Notes under the pieces: generated by a model
What the model was told of the DNA's origin: nothing
What the model saw: the letters and a program-made list of their open reading frames with translations, nothing else
The model's database searches: none
Position numbers and translations under genes: made by a program
Shown here: in pieces, positions 19,813-28,067 of the stretch
Numbering within the stretch: the first letter of the stretch is position 1
Layout of the letters: the number at the start of each line of letters is the position of its first letter
NCBI GenBank assembly: GCA_965212545.1
Contig: CBDBVB010000030.1
Coordinates: 309,510 to 373,509, forward strand
Reading direction: 5' to 3'
DNA length: 64,000 nucleotides
Source: JABDIP01 sp965212545
GTDB taxonomy: Bacteria; Pseudomonadota; Alphaproteobacteria; DSM-16000; Inquilinaceae

Positions 19813-20535
19813 ATGGACACCGCACATCGACGATATGTCCTGATCCTCGCCGCGCTCTATGGGGCGCTGTGGATCGCGATGGCGATCGATCCGCCGGATC
19901 GCGAGGCCTGGACCCTGGAGAACGCGCTGGTCGGGCTGTTCGCGCTCGTGCTGGTGGCCAGCTATCGGCGCTTTCCGCTGTCACGCATCTCCTACACGTT
20001 GATCTTCGTGTATCTCTGCGTGCACGCGATCGGAGCGCACTACACCTACTCGCTGGTGCCCTACGACGCCTGGAGCGAGGCCCTGATCGGGCGATCCATC
20101 AACGAGTTTTTCGGCTGGCAGCGCAACCATTTCGACCGCGTGGTGCATTTCCTGTACGGACTTCTTCTCGCCTATCCGCTGCGCGAGGTATTCCTGCGGA
20201 TCGCGGATGTGCGGGGCTTCTGGGGCTATTTCCTGCCGCTCGACATCACCATGTCCACCTCGATGATCTACGAGCTGGTCGAATGGGGTGCGGCGGAGTT
20301 CTTCGGCGGTGATCTCGGAGCGGCCTATCTCGGCACCCAGGGCGACATCTGGGACGCCCACAAGGACATGGCCCTGGCCAGCCTCGGCGCGATCATCGCG
20401 ATGACCATCACAGCCCTGATCAATCTGTGGCTGCAGCGGGATTTCGCCCGGGAATGGTCGGAGAGCCTGCGGGTCAAGCGCAAGGCGCCCCTGGGCGAGG
20501 TCGAGATCGCACGCATGCGCCACGATCAGGACTAG
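19813..20535 (+). CDS. YjdF-like integral membrane protein (DUF2238)
   Basis: A 240-residue inner-membrane protein of the DUF2238/YjdF family, biochemical role unknown. It has about six hydrophobic segments. The family features are visible: AHYTYSLVPYDAW (about residues 75-87), NHFDRVVHFLYGLLLAYP (about 109-126) and GTQGDIWDAHKDMALASLGA near residue 175. The start at 19813 (MDTAHRRYVL) follows AGGGTGAGGGGGC. It is isolated between two gene-free gaps. Confidence 0.85.
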   Translation: MDTAHRRYVLILAALYGALWIAMAIDPPDREAWTLENALVGLFALVLVASYRRFPLSRISYTLIFVYLCVHAIGAHYTYSLVPYDAWSEALIGRSINEFFGWQRNHFDRVVHFLYGLLLAYPLREVFLRIADVRGFWGYFLPLDITMSTSMIYELVEWGAAEFFGGDLGAAYLGTQGDIWDAHKDMALASLGAIIAMTITALINLWLQRDFAREWSESLRVKRKAPLGEVEIARMRHDQD

Positions 20536-20880
20536 CGGGCCCGGCCGCGCCGTTACGAAGAGGTTGGCGACCCCGGTTCCGGGTCACACGAAAGGCGGCT
20601 TCCTTCCACTGATGGCCATGAGCGCCCGTTTGGATCGGTCCCCCAGTTCGTCAGAAATCCGGCCGAGAGCAGACCGGGCGGCCGTGTTTGGCGGCTGTCA
20701 GCCACAGAGCTGAGCAGCCCGGAGCGGAGCCAGATCGGCGGGTTCTGGCCCTTGGCTGACGTGAATCAATGACTCTCAACCGAATACAGGGTGATGTGAA
20801 AACCATCCAGGAATGCCGAGCTGAGTGCGCCCATTTCGGCCGCGGTTGAGTGACAACCGCAAGGTCAGGGAGTTGGGACA
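20536..20880. other. Intergenic, 345 bp, no gene seen
   Basis: No frame on either strand resembles a protein. There is a weak hairpin GACCC-cggttcc-GGGTC shortly after the DUF2238 gene. The last part is less G+C-rich and probably carries the promoter of the exported protein at 20881. A minus-strand open frame covering the area (20776-21486) is rejected as a shadow. Confidence 0.5.
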
Positions 20881-21465
20881 ATGCTTGCACGCATTTACGG
20901 TTGGCGCGGCCGGCTTCATCCGCAGAAATCCATCTCTGTTGTCATTGGCATCACACTGATTGCCGGCTCTTTGCTGATTGCTCCGTCCCCGCCGTCGCTT
21001 GCCGACGCCGAAACATGTGGCGATCTCCGGATGAGCTTGTCCGATCAGTTTCGAGAGCAGGACTGCACCCGCGAACAGTTCAGAGGTGCCGGATATGATG
21101 GAACAGCCTGGATAGAAACGATCAAATCGACCAATACGGAGTTCTTCTTGTATGTCATGTCCCAGCGTGCCGCCACGAGCCGTACTTACATCAGTGGGAC
21201 GAATATCGAACAGCTCTTCGGAGTTTATGATTTCGGGTCGAGCGCACGGATGGTCGGAGAGCCGAAACGCACGATGGACGGTGTGGAATTCGTGACGATC
21301 GACAATGGAAATACCTGCATCCTGTTCCTGAAGGAGGCGATTCCGCGGATGCGCGGATACGGCTTCCTTGCAAGCGGGATCGGATGTGAACGGGACAAGA
21401 TCGGCGTCTACAGCGAAGAGGATGCCGAAAGGATGATCTCGCATATCGATTTCTCGGTTCGGTGA
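20881..21465 (+). CDS. Exported hypothetical protein, four cysteines
   Basis: A 194-residue protein with a long N-terminal region, hydrophobic core SVVIGITLIAGSLLIAP and a probable signal-peptidase site in SLADA-ETC near residue 43. The mature part has four cysteines (ETCGD, DCTRE, NTCIL, GCERD), which could form two disulfides in the periplasm. No family recognised. A shorter start is possible because the charged N-terminus is long for a signal peptide. Preferred over the overlapping minus-strand frame because of the signal sequence and cysteine pattern. Confidence 0.6.
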   Translation: MLARIYGWRGRLHPQKSISVVIGITLIAGSLLIAPSPPSLADAETCGDLRMSLSDQFREQDCTREQFRGAGYDGTAWIETIKSTNTEFFLYVMSQRAATSRTYISGTNIEQLFGVYDFGSSARMVGEPKRTMDGVEFVTIDNGNTCILFLKEAIPRMRGYGFLASGIGCERDKIGVYSEEDAERMISHIDFSVR

Positions 21466-21670
21466 TCGTGCCGGCTTGGCGGACACCGCGACTTCTGAAC
21501 CGCCTCACTGCATTCGCCGCGCTCTCTGGCAGGGCGAGTGCTGAAAATGCACTCGGTCTCGAAAAAAACGGTACTGGTCTTGACCGCATTGCTTATGTAA
21601 AAGGGCGCGTCCGCGATAAGTGCGTGCCGTCCGGCCGCCTGACCGGGCCCGATTTCAGTCGAGGTTCGTT

Positions 21671-21994
21671 TTGCAAGAGATCGTTCTCGTCATTCACCTG
21701 TTGATCGCGCTGGGCCTGGTGGGCCTGGTGCTGATCCAGCGCAGCGAAGGCGGCGGCCTGGGCATGGGCGGCGGCGGCGGCGGTGGCGGCGGCATGATGT
21801 CGGTGCGCGGCACCGCCAGCTTCCTGACCCGGGCGACCGGCGTCCTGGCGGCCTGCTTCATGGCCACCAGCATCGCGCTGGCGATCCTGGCCGGAGGGGG
21901 CAGCGCCCCGAGCTCGATTCTCGACCAGGCGCCGGCCGCGACCGAATCGGTGCCGGCCGAACAAGACGGCCTGAACGCCCCGTTGTCCGAGTGA
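21671..21994 (+). CDS. secG: Protein translocase subunit SecG
   Basis: Accessory subunit of the SecYEG translocon. The 107-residue product has two membrane segments (IVLVIHLLIALGLVGLVLIQ and GVLAACFMATSIALAILAG) joined by the typical glycine-rich loop RSEGGGLGMGGG and SVRGTASFLTRATG. The start is taken as TTG at 21671 (reading M-QEIVLVIHLL) because GAGG lies 7 bases upstream and the family starts there; the open frame extends to 21620. A strong hairpin terminator follows at 22021. Confidence 0.92.
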   Translation: MQEIVLVIHLLIALGLVGLVLIQRSEGGGLGMGGGGGGGGGMMSVRGTASFLTRATGVLAACFMATSIALAILAGGGSAPSSILDQAPAATESVPAEQDGLNAPLSE

Positions 21995-22020
21995 TCGGCG
22001 GCGGAAATCCAAGGCAATGC

Positions 22021-22052
22021 AAGAGGCGGCGGTCGGGCCGCCTCTTTCTCGT
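22021..22052 (+). terminator. Rho-independent terminator after secG
   Basis: Perfect 10-bp stem AAGAGGCGGC (22021-22030) and GCCGCCTCTT (22037-22046) with a 6-base loop. It is followed by TCTCGTT, a pyrimidine-rich but imperfect T-tract. It lies 26 bp after the secG stop. Confidence 0.8.
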
Positions 22053-22060
22053 TGGGGTCG

Positions 22061-22326
22061 AGTGCCCACCATCACAATAGGATGACACGTATGACGGCCT
22101 TGCATCCCCTTCGGTCAGGAGCGTGGTCCGCCGCGATGCAGCGCATCGCAAGGGCCGCGCGACGCTGCCCGAAGGGGACTGCAAGGACGCCCGGAGGGTC
22201 GCGTCCCACGCCCGCCGGAGGGCGTCAGCGCCGCTTGGAGATGCGCTGCATCGCCGACGCGACGCTTCCTGCCCGGCGGGCGTGGGACGCGATCATACGT
22301 ATCATCCTATTATGATGGTGGGCACT
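22061..22326. mobile_element. MITE-like palindromic element, about 266 bp
   Basis: Non-coding element between secG and pyrG bounded by inverted repeats. The left arm at 22062-22094 begins GTGCCCACCATCACAATAGG. The right arm at 22293-22325 is its reverse complement with 2 mismatches in 33. One further pair (A22061/T22326) extends it. Nested inside are perfect inverted pairs: GATGCAGCGCATC (22135-22147) with 22240-22252, and the 18-bp GCGTCCCACGCCCGCCGG (22201-22218) with 22273-22290. A short local pair is CCCCTTCGG (22106-22114) with 22169-22177. No transposase frame and no clear target duplication. Layout fits a miniature inverted-repeat element; it ends 29 bp before the pyrG start codon. Confidence 0.75.
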
Positions 22327-22355
22327 AGCGCATGACCGGTATAGGCTGAGGGTCC

Positions 22356-23987
22356 ATGACGCGGTACATCTTCATTACCGGCGGCGTGGTCTCCTCTCTC
22401 GGCAAGGGTCTGGCGTCGGCGGCGCTCGGTGCGCTGTTGCAGGCGCGCGGCTTCAAGGTCCGGCTGCGCAAGCTGGATCCCTATCTGAACGTCGATCCGG
22501 GCACCATGAGCCCGACCCAGCACGGCGAGGTCTATGTCACCGATGACGGGGCCGAGACCGATCTCGACCTCGGCCATTACGAGCGCTTCACCGGCGTGCC
22601 GGGCCGGCGCAGCGACAACATCACGACGGGCCAGATCTACTCCACGGTGATCGCCAAGGAGCGCCAGGGCGAGTATCTCGGCGCCACGGTCCAGGTCATT
22701 CCGCACGTCACCGACGCCATCAAGGATTTCCTGCGCTCCGACATCGAGGACGAGGATTTCGTGCTGTGCGAGATCGGCGGCACCGTCGGCGACATCGAGA
22801 GCCTGCCATTCGTCGAGGCGATCCGACAGTTCGGCAATGAGATCGGCATGGAGCGGGCGCTATTCATCCATGTGACCCTGCTGCCTTATATCCCGACCGC
22901 CGGCGAGCTCAAGACCAAGCCGACCCAGCACTCGGTCAAGGAGCTGCTGTCGGTCGGCATCCAGCCGGCGATGCTGCTGTGCCGGGCCGACCGGGCGATC
23001 CCGAAGCATGAGCGGCGCAAGATCGCGTTGTTCTGCAATGTCCGGCCGGAGCGGGTGGTGGCGGCGCTGGACGTGGATTCGATCTACCAGGTGCCGATCA
23101 GCTATCACGAGCAGGGCTTCGACGATCAGGTGCTGGCCTATTTCGGCATGGACGATGGCGAGCCGCCGGACCTCGCCATGTGGGCCGAGATCATGCAGCG
23201 GGTGCGCCATCCCGAGGGCGAGGTCACCATCGGCGTTGTCGGCAAGTACAACCTCCCTGATCGACAGCTACAAGAGCCTGTCCGAGGCGCTGACCCATGG
23301 CGGCATCGCCAACAATGTCCGGGTCAAGCTGGACTGGATGGACTCGGAGATCTTCGAATCCGAGGACGCGGTGACCCGGCTGGAAGGCGTGCACGGCATC
23401 CTGGTGCCCGGCGGGTTCGGCGGGCGCGGCAGCGAGGGCAAGATCCGCGCCGTCCAGTTCGCCCGGGAACGCAACGTGCCCTATTTCGGCATCTGCTTCG
23501 GCATGCAGATGGCGGTGATCGAGGCGGCCCGGCATATGGCCGGTCTGGAAGGCGCGGGCTCGACCGAATTCGGCCCGGCGTCCGAGCCGGTGGTCGGGTT
23601 GATGACCGAATGGATCCAAGCGGCAACGAAAAAGAGGTTCGCGGCAGCGACAGCGATCTCGGCGGCACCATGCGGCTCGGCGCCTATGACGCCGTTCTGA
23701 CCGAGGGCTCGAAGGTCCGCGATATCTACGGCGCGCCGTCGATCAGCGAGCGCCATCGCCATCGCTACGAGGTCAACATCAATTACCGCGAACGGCTGGA
23801 GGCGGCCGGGCTGACCTTCTCCGGCCTGTCGCCGGACGGGGTGCTGCCGGAGATCGTGGAACTGCCGGACCATCCGTGGTTCATCGGCGTGCAGTATCAC
23901 CCGGAGTTGAAGTCCAAGCCCTTCGAACCGCACCCGCTATTCACCGACTTCATCCGCGCCGCGATCGAGCAGAGCCGGCTGGTGTGA
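22356..23987 (+). CDS. pyrG: CTP synthase (two frameshifts as sequenced)
   Basis: Makes CTP from UTP, ATP and glutamine. The synthase domain starts MTRYIFITGGVVSSLGKGLA and includes LDPYLNVDPGTMSPTQHGEV and EIGGTVGDIESLPF. One extra base near 23254 shifts the frame just after GVVGKYN. The glutaminase part then reads HGILVPGGFGGRGSEGKIRA and YFGICFGMQMAV (nucleophile Cys). A missing base near 23619 restores the first frame for DLGGTMRLGAY and GVQYHPELKSKPF, ending at 23987. The two shifts compensate, giving about 543 residues, the normal length. An essential enzyme, so the breaks are probably errors. Confidence 0.94.
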   Translation: MTRYIFITGGVVSSLGKGLASAALGALLQARGFKVRLRKLDPYLNVDPGTMSPTQHGEVYVTDDGAETDLDLGHYERFTGVPGRRSDNITTGQIYSTVIAKERQGEYLGATVQVIPHVTDAIKDFLRSDIEDEDFVLCEIGGTVGDIESLPFVEAIRQFGNEIGMERALFIHVTLLPYIPTAGELKTKPTQHSVKELLSVGIQPAMLLCRADRAIPKHERRKIALFCNVRPERVVAALDVDSIYQVPISYHEQGFDDQVLAYFGMDDGEPPDLAMWAEIMQRVRHPEGEVTIGVVGKYNLPDRQLQEPVRGADPWRHRQQCPGQAGLDGLGDLRIRGRGDPAGRRARHPGARRVRRARQRGQDPRRPVRPGTQRALFRHLLRHADGGDRGGPAYGRSGRRGLDRIRPGVRAGGRVDDRMDPSGNEKEVRGSDSDLGGTMRLGAYDAVLTEGSKVRDIYGAPSISERHRHRYEVNINYRERLEAAGLTFSGLSPDGVLPEIVELPDHPWFIGVQYHPELKSKPFEPHPLFTDFIRAAIEQSRLV

Positions 23988-24149
23988 TCACCTTGATTTC
24001 ACCTCTTGGAAGAAGTCTCAACAGTATGAAATTATCGCTGCCGCTCGTGCTTCGCACTCGCAGGTGACTTATCTTCTTGAATGTCAACTAATATGACCAA
24101 ATTGGATTGCCTCGGTGCATCCCCGAGAGCATTGGCCTAGAGAGGAAGA

Positions 24150-26084
24150 ATGCTCAAGAAATGGCAACTAAAGAACTTCAAATCCGTCCGATCTCTGCCG
24201 GAGCTCGAATTGGGGCCAATTACCGTTTTCGTCGGCGCCAACAGCAGCGGAAAGAGTACGTTGATTCAAAGCATTCTACTTATCAAACAAACACTAACTT
24301 ATGCGCCTGCTGACCGACCGGTTGCACTAAATGGACCACTTCTGAAACTTGGCAATTTTTTAGACATCGAAAGCGTTAAATCAAAAGATAACTATATCGA
24401 GGTTGGTTGGGAATACGATCGCGATTACCTTACTAGCCAGCTTAATCTCCCTTCAAGTATCCCGACGTTTGGTGTCCGAAATCGCCTCTCAAGATATGCC
24501 GAAGAGGCTAATAAAATAGGATGCAATTTCCGATTTGAGGTAAGAGACCGTAAATCAGCGGACGAATTATACCTACTTCAGCCCACTCTCTTAAGTTCTT
24601 CGCTTTCCGTTATGGTTACCCCGAAGGAGTCCAGCGAATCAAAGGAAAACTACGTCAAAGTCGAAAGAGCAAAGAGGTCAGTTATTGAAAAATCCAATAG
24701 TTACGGGGTGATAAGCGACCAAAATACCGCATACGATTCGGCTCTAGGTTTTGACGTTGTTAAAATAGACTCAGATTCAGAATCTCAAATCTGTGAAGAT
24801 AAACCTGACTCTAAATTGATTGGAGCTTGGTTGAGGCATTTCTTCCCCTACTACGTCGCGATTAGCTACGACGAAGCAAAGAGAAAGGCGCGGAGAATTG
24901 CGGAATTAATTTGCAGTCCGACGAAGTACGTATCGGATAGTGCTGAACAGCTTCTTGAGCATCCGGTCAATCGGACAACTATTGATATGATATTTAAGTA
25001 TTTAGAATCAGTAGCGAAAAAGTCAGAAGGAAAGATCGAAATCGAAACAAGGTCAATTGAACACATCAAAACGGTCAAAGAACTCAGAGAAGAGATTAGC
25101 ACTGCAGTTCGGCAGAGAGGCATCCGCACGAGAAATGTTAGGGGTCGAATGTTCCGGCCGTTCCTTCCAATTGCCCTTGACGACTTACAATCACGAATAG
25201 AGGAATCACTTCTCAATTTAATTCATCCATCAACTGAAATAGATTTTGGTTCTTCGAGAAATATTACATCAGCAGCATACTGGATGAGAGAGTATTTCGT
25301 TGAGTACGTCAAATATCTCGGGCCGCTAAGGGATGAGCCGAAGCCGCTTTATCCATTGGAGGCATTAACTAATCCGACTGATGTTGGGTATCGAGGCGAA
25401 CATACCGCTGCGGTGCTAGATTTGCATAAAGACAGGCGGGTTGAATACATTCCAAGTCGAATCTTTGTAGGACCTTTGACGACGGGTGGTGCCGAATCAG
25501 CGACCCTTCATGACGCGGTGGTTGATTGGCTTTCGTACATGGGCGTCCTTGAAGACGTGACGACCGGAGACCGGGGGAAGTTCGGCCACGAGTTACAAGT
25601 AAGGACAGCCGAAGTTGAGAAACTTCACGATTTGACTAACGTCGGTGTTGGCGTTAGCCAGGTACTGCCGATTGTTGTCATGGCGCTTCTTGCGGAGTCA
25701 GGTAGCTTGCTCATTTTCGAGCAGCCAGAGCTTCATCTTCATCCGCTTGTTCAGACAAGACTTGCTGATTTTTTCGCTTCATTAGCGTTGTTCGGGAAGC
25801 AATGCATTGTTGAAACTCACAGCGAATACATGGTCTATCGCATGCGCCGCCGAATTGCAGAGGCAGACAATGATTCACTCGTGAACTTGTGCCGGATCTA
25901 TTTTGTGGAGCGCAAATCGGGAGAGTCGATTTGCCGACAAGTGCGGGTAACAGAGTTTGGCGCAATAGCTGACTGGCCCGCAGATTTCTTTGATCAGTCC
26001 CAATCGGAGACCGAGAGAATTATCCTTGCTGCCTCGAAAAAGAGGGACGAACAGATAAGAAGAATTAGAAAGTTGAAATCATAA
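24150..26084 (+). CDS. AAA/ABC-type ATPase with DUF3696 C-terminus (putative conflict-system ATPase)
   Basis: A 644-residue SMC/OLD-like P-loop ATPase. Walker A is GANSSGKST (residues 29-37), a signature-like NVGVGVSQVLPIVV starts at residue 497, Walker B is SLLIFEQPELHLHP (519-532), and the switch His lies in ETHSE (555-559). The tail ADWPADFFDQSQSE matches the DUF3696 pattern. A long charged insertion (about residues 90-400) separates the ATPase halves. No TOPRIM or nuclease motif is visible. Composition is low in G+C (22 of 60 bases at 24361-24420, against 39 of 60 in pyrG at 22441-22500), so it was probably acquired. Its stop overlaps the next start by one base. Related ATPases occur in phage-defence and other conflict operons. 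Confidence 0.82.
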   Translation: MLKKWQLKNFKSVRSLPELELGPITVFVGANSSGKSTLIQSILLIKQTLTYAPADRPVALNGPLLKLGNFLDIESVKSKDNYIEVGWEYDRDYLTSQLNLPSSIPTFGVRNRLSRYAEEANKIGCNFRFEVRDRKSADELYLLQPTLLSSSLSVMVTPKESSESKENYVKVERAKRSVIEKSNSYGVISDQNTAYDSALGFDVVKIDSDSESQICEDKPDSKLIGAWLRHFFPYYVAISYDEAKRKARRIAELICSPTKYVSDSAEQLLEHPVNRTTIDMIFKYLESVAKKSEGKIEIETRSIEHIKTVKELREEISTAVRQRGIRTRNVRGRMFRPFLPIALDDLQSRIEESLLNLIHPSTEIDFGSSRNITSAAYWMREYFVEYVKYLGPLRDEPKPLYPLEALTNPTDVGYRGEHTAAVLDLHKDRRVEYIPSRIFVGPLTTGGAESATLHDAVVDWLSYMGVLEDVTTGDRGKFGHELQVRTAEVEKLHDLTNVGVGVSQVLPIVVMALLAESGSLLIFEQPELHLHPLVQTRLADFFASLALFGKQCIVETHSEYMVYRMRRRIAEADNDSLVNLCRIYFVERKSGESICRQVRVTEFGAIADWPADFFDQSQSETERIILAASKKRDEQIRRIRKLKS

Positions 26085-27139
26085 TGCGCCCTTCGCTGAT
26101 TATTGATCCGAGCTTATTTGCCATGCCGGCTGTGATCAGATCTGAGGAAGCGTTAGCGGAATTCTTGCAGAAGCTTTTGGACCTGTCAGAGGCGTCACGT
26201 GATGAAAAGTGGTTTTCAACTTATTATGTAGGCGAGGCACTTAGTATTCTCGTAAGAGCAAATCTCTATCCAACACCATCAGTTATTTCGGATTTCATAA
26301 GTAAGCACAGACTTCAAAGTGTATATGCGATGAATGATATTCGGCGTGCAATTAACGAACTAATTCAGCGTTCAAATTATATTGAGGAATTGTCGAATGT
26401 AGAATTCTTGATTCCCCAGAAAGTGAATACTGTTCCGGACATTTTGTCCTATTTTGCGACTGGTGAACTTGTTGAGGGGTTGGAAGTGACACTGTGCCAC
26501 TCAGGGTTGGTTCTGAAGAAAGAAGACTGTGCTGGTCGGTTAGCAATGATTATCACAAATCCGAATGTGCATGGAATGATAGAGGCAGAGTGTATTGTTG
26601 GTGATATTCTCTCTCCATTATTCGATGAACATTTGAAGCTTCATTTTGCCATTCCAATAGCTCGTTCTGCTGCGGATTTTCAGGAGAAAATCCCTCCCTT
26701 GTGCTTGTGGCGTAAAGACAGTTCCGACGATGAGGTTGAGTTGGCGATACGGCTTGAGGCTTTATCGTTGATGAGGTCTGCAAATATGGCCAGTTGCGTA
26801 ACTGATGTGCCGGAGTTCAGAGTTGGCCGGAATTTTCTGGACTCGCTTAGGAGAAATCAGGGAATTGGTGGGGGAAAGTTCGGAACGACAACTCTAGATT
26901 GCTGTGCGCACCTTGTTGCGGGGATTGAGAAGTATAGGATTGGCCCAATCAAGAGGAAGAGTCGCGCGAAGGGGAAGGGCCTTGTTCCGGTACAACGAAA
27001 TCCTGACGGAGCCGCAGGGCGCCGCACCCACATTTCGAAATCTAACGAGGGCATGCGATTGATGTTCTGGCAACTGGATGATGGGATTGTTGAGTTTGCC
27101 AATATCGGACCGAAGAATGAGTTGATCATTGAAGACTGA
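26084..27139 (+). CDS. Partner protein of the DUF3696 ATPase, 351 aa, unknown family
   Basis: Unrecognised 351-residue protein translationally coupled to the ATPase (TAATG at 26082-26086). It begins MRPSLIIDPSLFAMPAVIRS. An N-terminal helical part (to about residue 120) is followed by a mixed middle, a basic stretch (GPIKRKSRAKGKG, about residues 286-298) and a conserved-looking tail (RRTHISKSNEGMRLMFWQLD, then IVEFANIGPKNELIIED). The tail suggests a small catalytic or nucleic-acid-contacting module, but this is a guess. Low G+C like the ATPase gene (22 of 60 bases at 26341-26400). It ends 24 bp before kdsA, so the two genes interrupt the usual pyrG-kdsA neighbourhood. Confidence 0.75.
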   Translation: MRPSLIIDPSLFAMPAVIRSEEALAEFLQKLLDLSEASRDEKWFSTYYVGEALSILVRANLYPTPSVISDFISKHRLQSVYAMNDIRRAINELIQRSNYIEELSNVEFLIPQKVNTVPDILSYFATGELVEGLEVTLCHSGLVLKKEDCAGRLAMIITNPNVHGMIEAECIVGDILSPLFDEHLKLHFAIPIARSAADFQEKIPPLCLWRKDSSDDEVELAIRLEALSLMRSANMASCVTDVPEFRVGRNFLDSLRRNQGIGGGKFGTTTLDCCAHLVAGIEKYRIGPIKRKSRAKGKGLVPVQRNPDGAAGRRTHISKSNEGMRLMFWQLDDGIVEFANIGPKNELIIED

Positions 27140-27163
27140 CCGGCGAAGAAGCGACGTCCTGCC

Positions 27164-28007
27164 ATGACAACCGCCCATCCTGTCGCCATCGGCCGTCTGA
27201 CCGTCGCCAATGACCGGCCCTTCACCCTGATTGCCGGTCCCTGCGCCCTGGAGAGCCGGGAGCATGCGCTGGAAATGAGCCAGGCGCTGGTGGACCTGAC
27301 CACGGAACTGGGCATCGGCTTCATCTACAAATCCTCGTTCGACAAGGCCAACCGGACCTCGGCCGACAGTCCACAGAGGCCTGGGCATCGAGAAGAGCCT
27401 GCCGATCCTGGCGGAAGTGCGCGAGGTGCGCGGCTGCCCGGTGCTGACCGACGTGCACACCGCCGAGCAATGCGCCCTGGCGGCGGAGGCGGTCGACGTG
27501 CTGCAGATCCCGGCCTTCCTGTGCCGTCAGACCGATCTGCTGTTGGCGGCGGCGGCCACCGGCAAGGCGGTCAATGTCAAGAAGGGCCAGTTCCTGGCGC
27601 CCTGGGACATGACCAACGTGGTCGACAAGATCGCCCAGGCCGGCAACCGCAACATCCTCGTGACCGAGCGCGGCGCCAGCTTCGGCTACAACACGCTGGT
27701 CTCCGACATGCGCTCGCTGCCGATCCTGGCGAAGACCGGCTATCCGGTGGTGTTCGACGCGACCCATTCGGTGCAGCAGCCCGGCGGGCTCGGCGGCAAA
27801 TCCGGCGGCCAGCGGGAGTTCGTGCCGGTGCTGGCCCGCGCCGCCGTGGCGATCGGCGTGGCGGCGGTGTTCATGGAGACCCACCAGGATCCGGATTCGG
27901 CACCGAGCGACGGGCCGAACATGATACCGGTCAAGGAATTGCGCGGCGTTCTTGAGGTTCTGATGGAATTGGATCGGGTCGCCAAGGCGGCGCCGGTCGG
28001 CATCTGA
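27164..28007 (+). CDS. kdsA: 3-deoxy-8-phosphooctulonate synthase KdsA (frameshifted as sequenced)
   Basis: Condenses arabinose 5-phosphate with phosphoenolpyruvate to make Kdo 8-phosphate for lipopolysaccharide. The start at 27164 leads to FTLIAGPCALESREHALEMS and FIYKSSFDKANRTS. One extra base near 27373 shifts the frame. It then continues GLGIEKSLPILAEV, VLTDVHTAEQC, PAFLCRQTDLL, VNVKKGQFLAPWDM, FDATHSVQQPGG and METHQDPDSAPSDG, ending at 28007. Joined length is about 280 residues, as expected. Its presence indicates a Gram-negative envelope with Kdo. Confidence 0.93.
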
Positions 28008-28067
28008 CGACCGCCGTGTCTGGACGTCAAGCGTGCCCGGGACGTCCTCCCTCTCCCCCAGGAAGGC

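Noticed and set aside
20776..21486. 236-codon minus-strand frame
   Set aside because: It overlaps the plus-strand exported protein, which has a signal peptide and paired cysteines; the minus frame has no recognisable feature.
23988..27163. Direct repeats or integrase marking the AT-rich island
   Set aside because: I compared both edges by eye and found only a weak TGATCA-type similarity; there is no tRNA, integrase or transposase.
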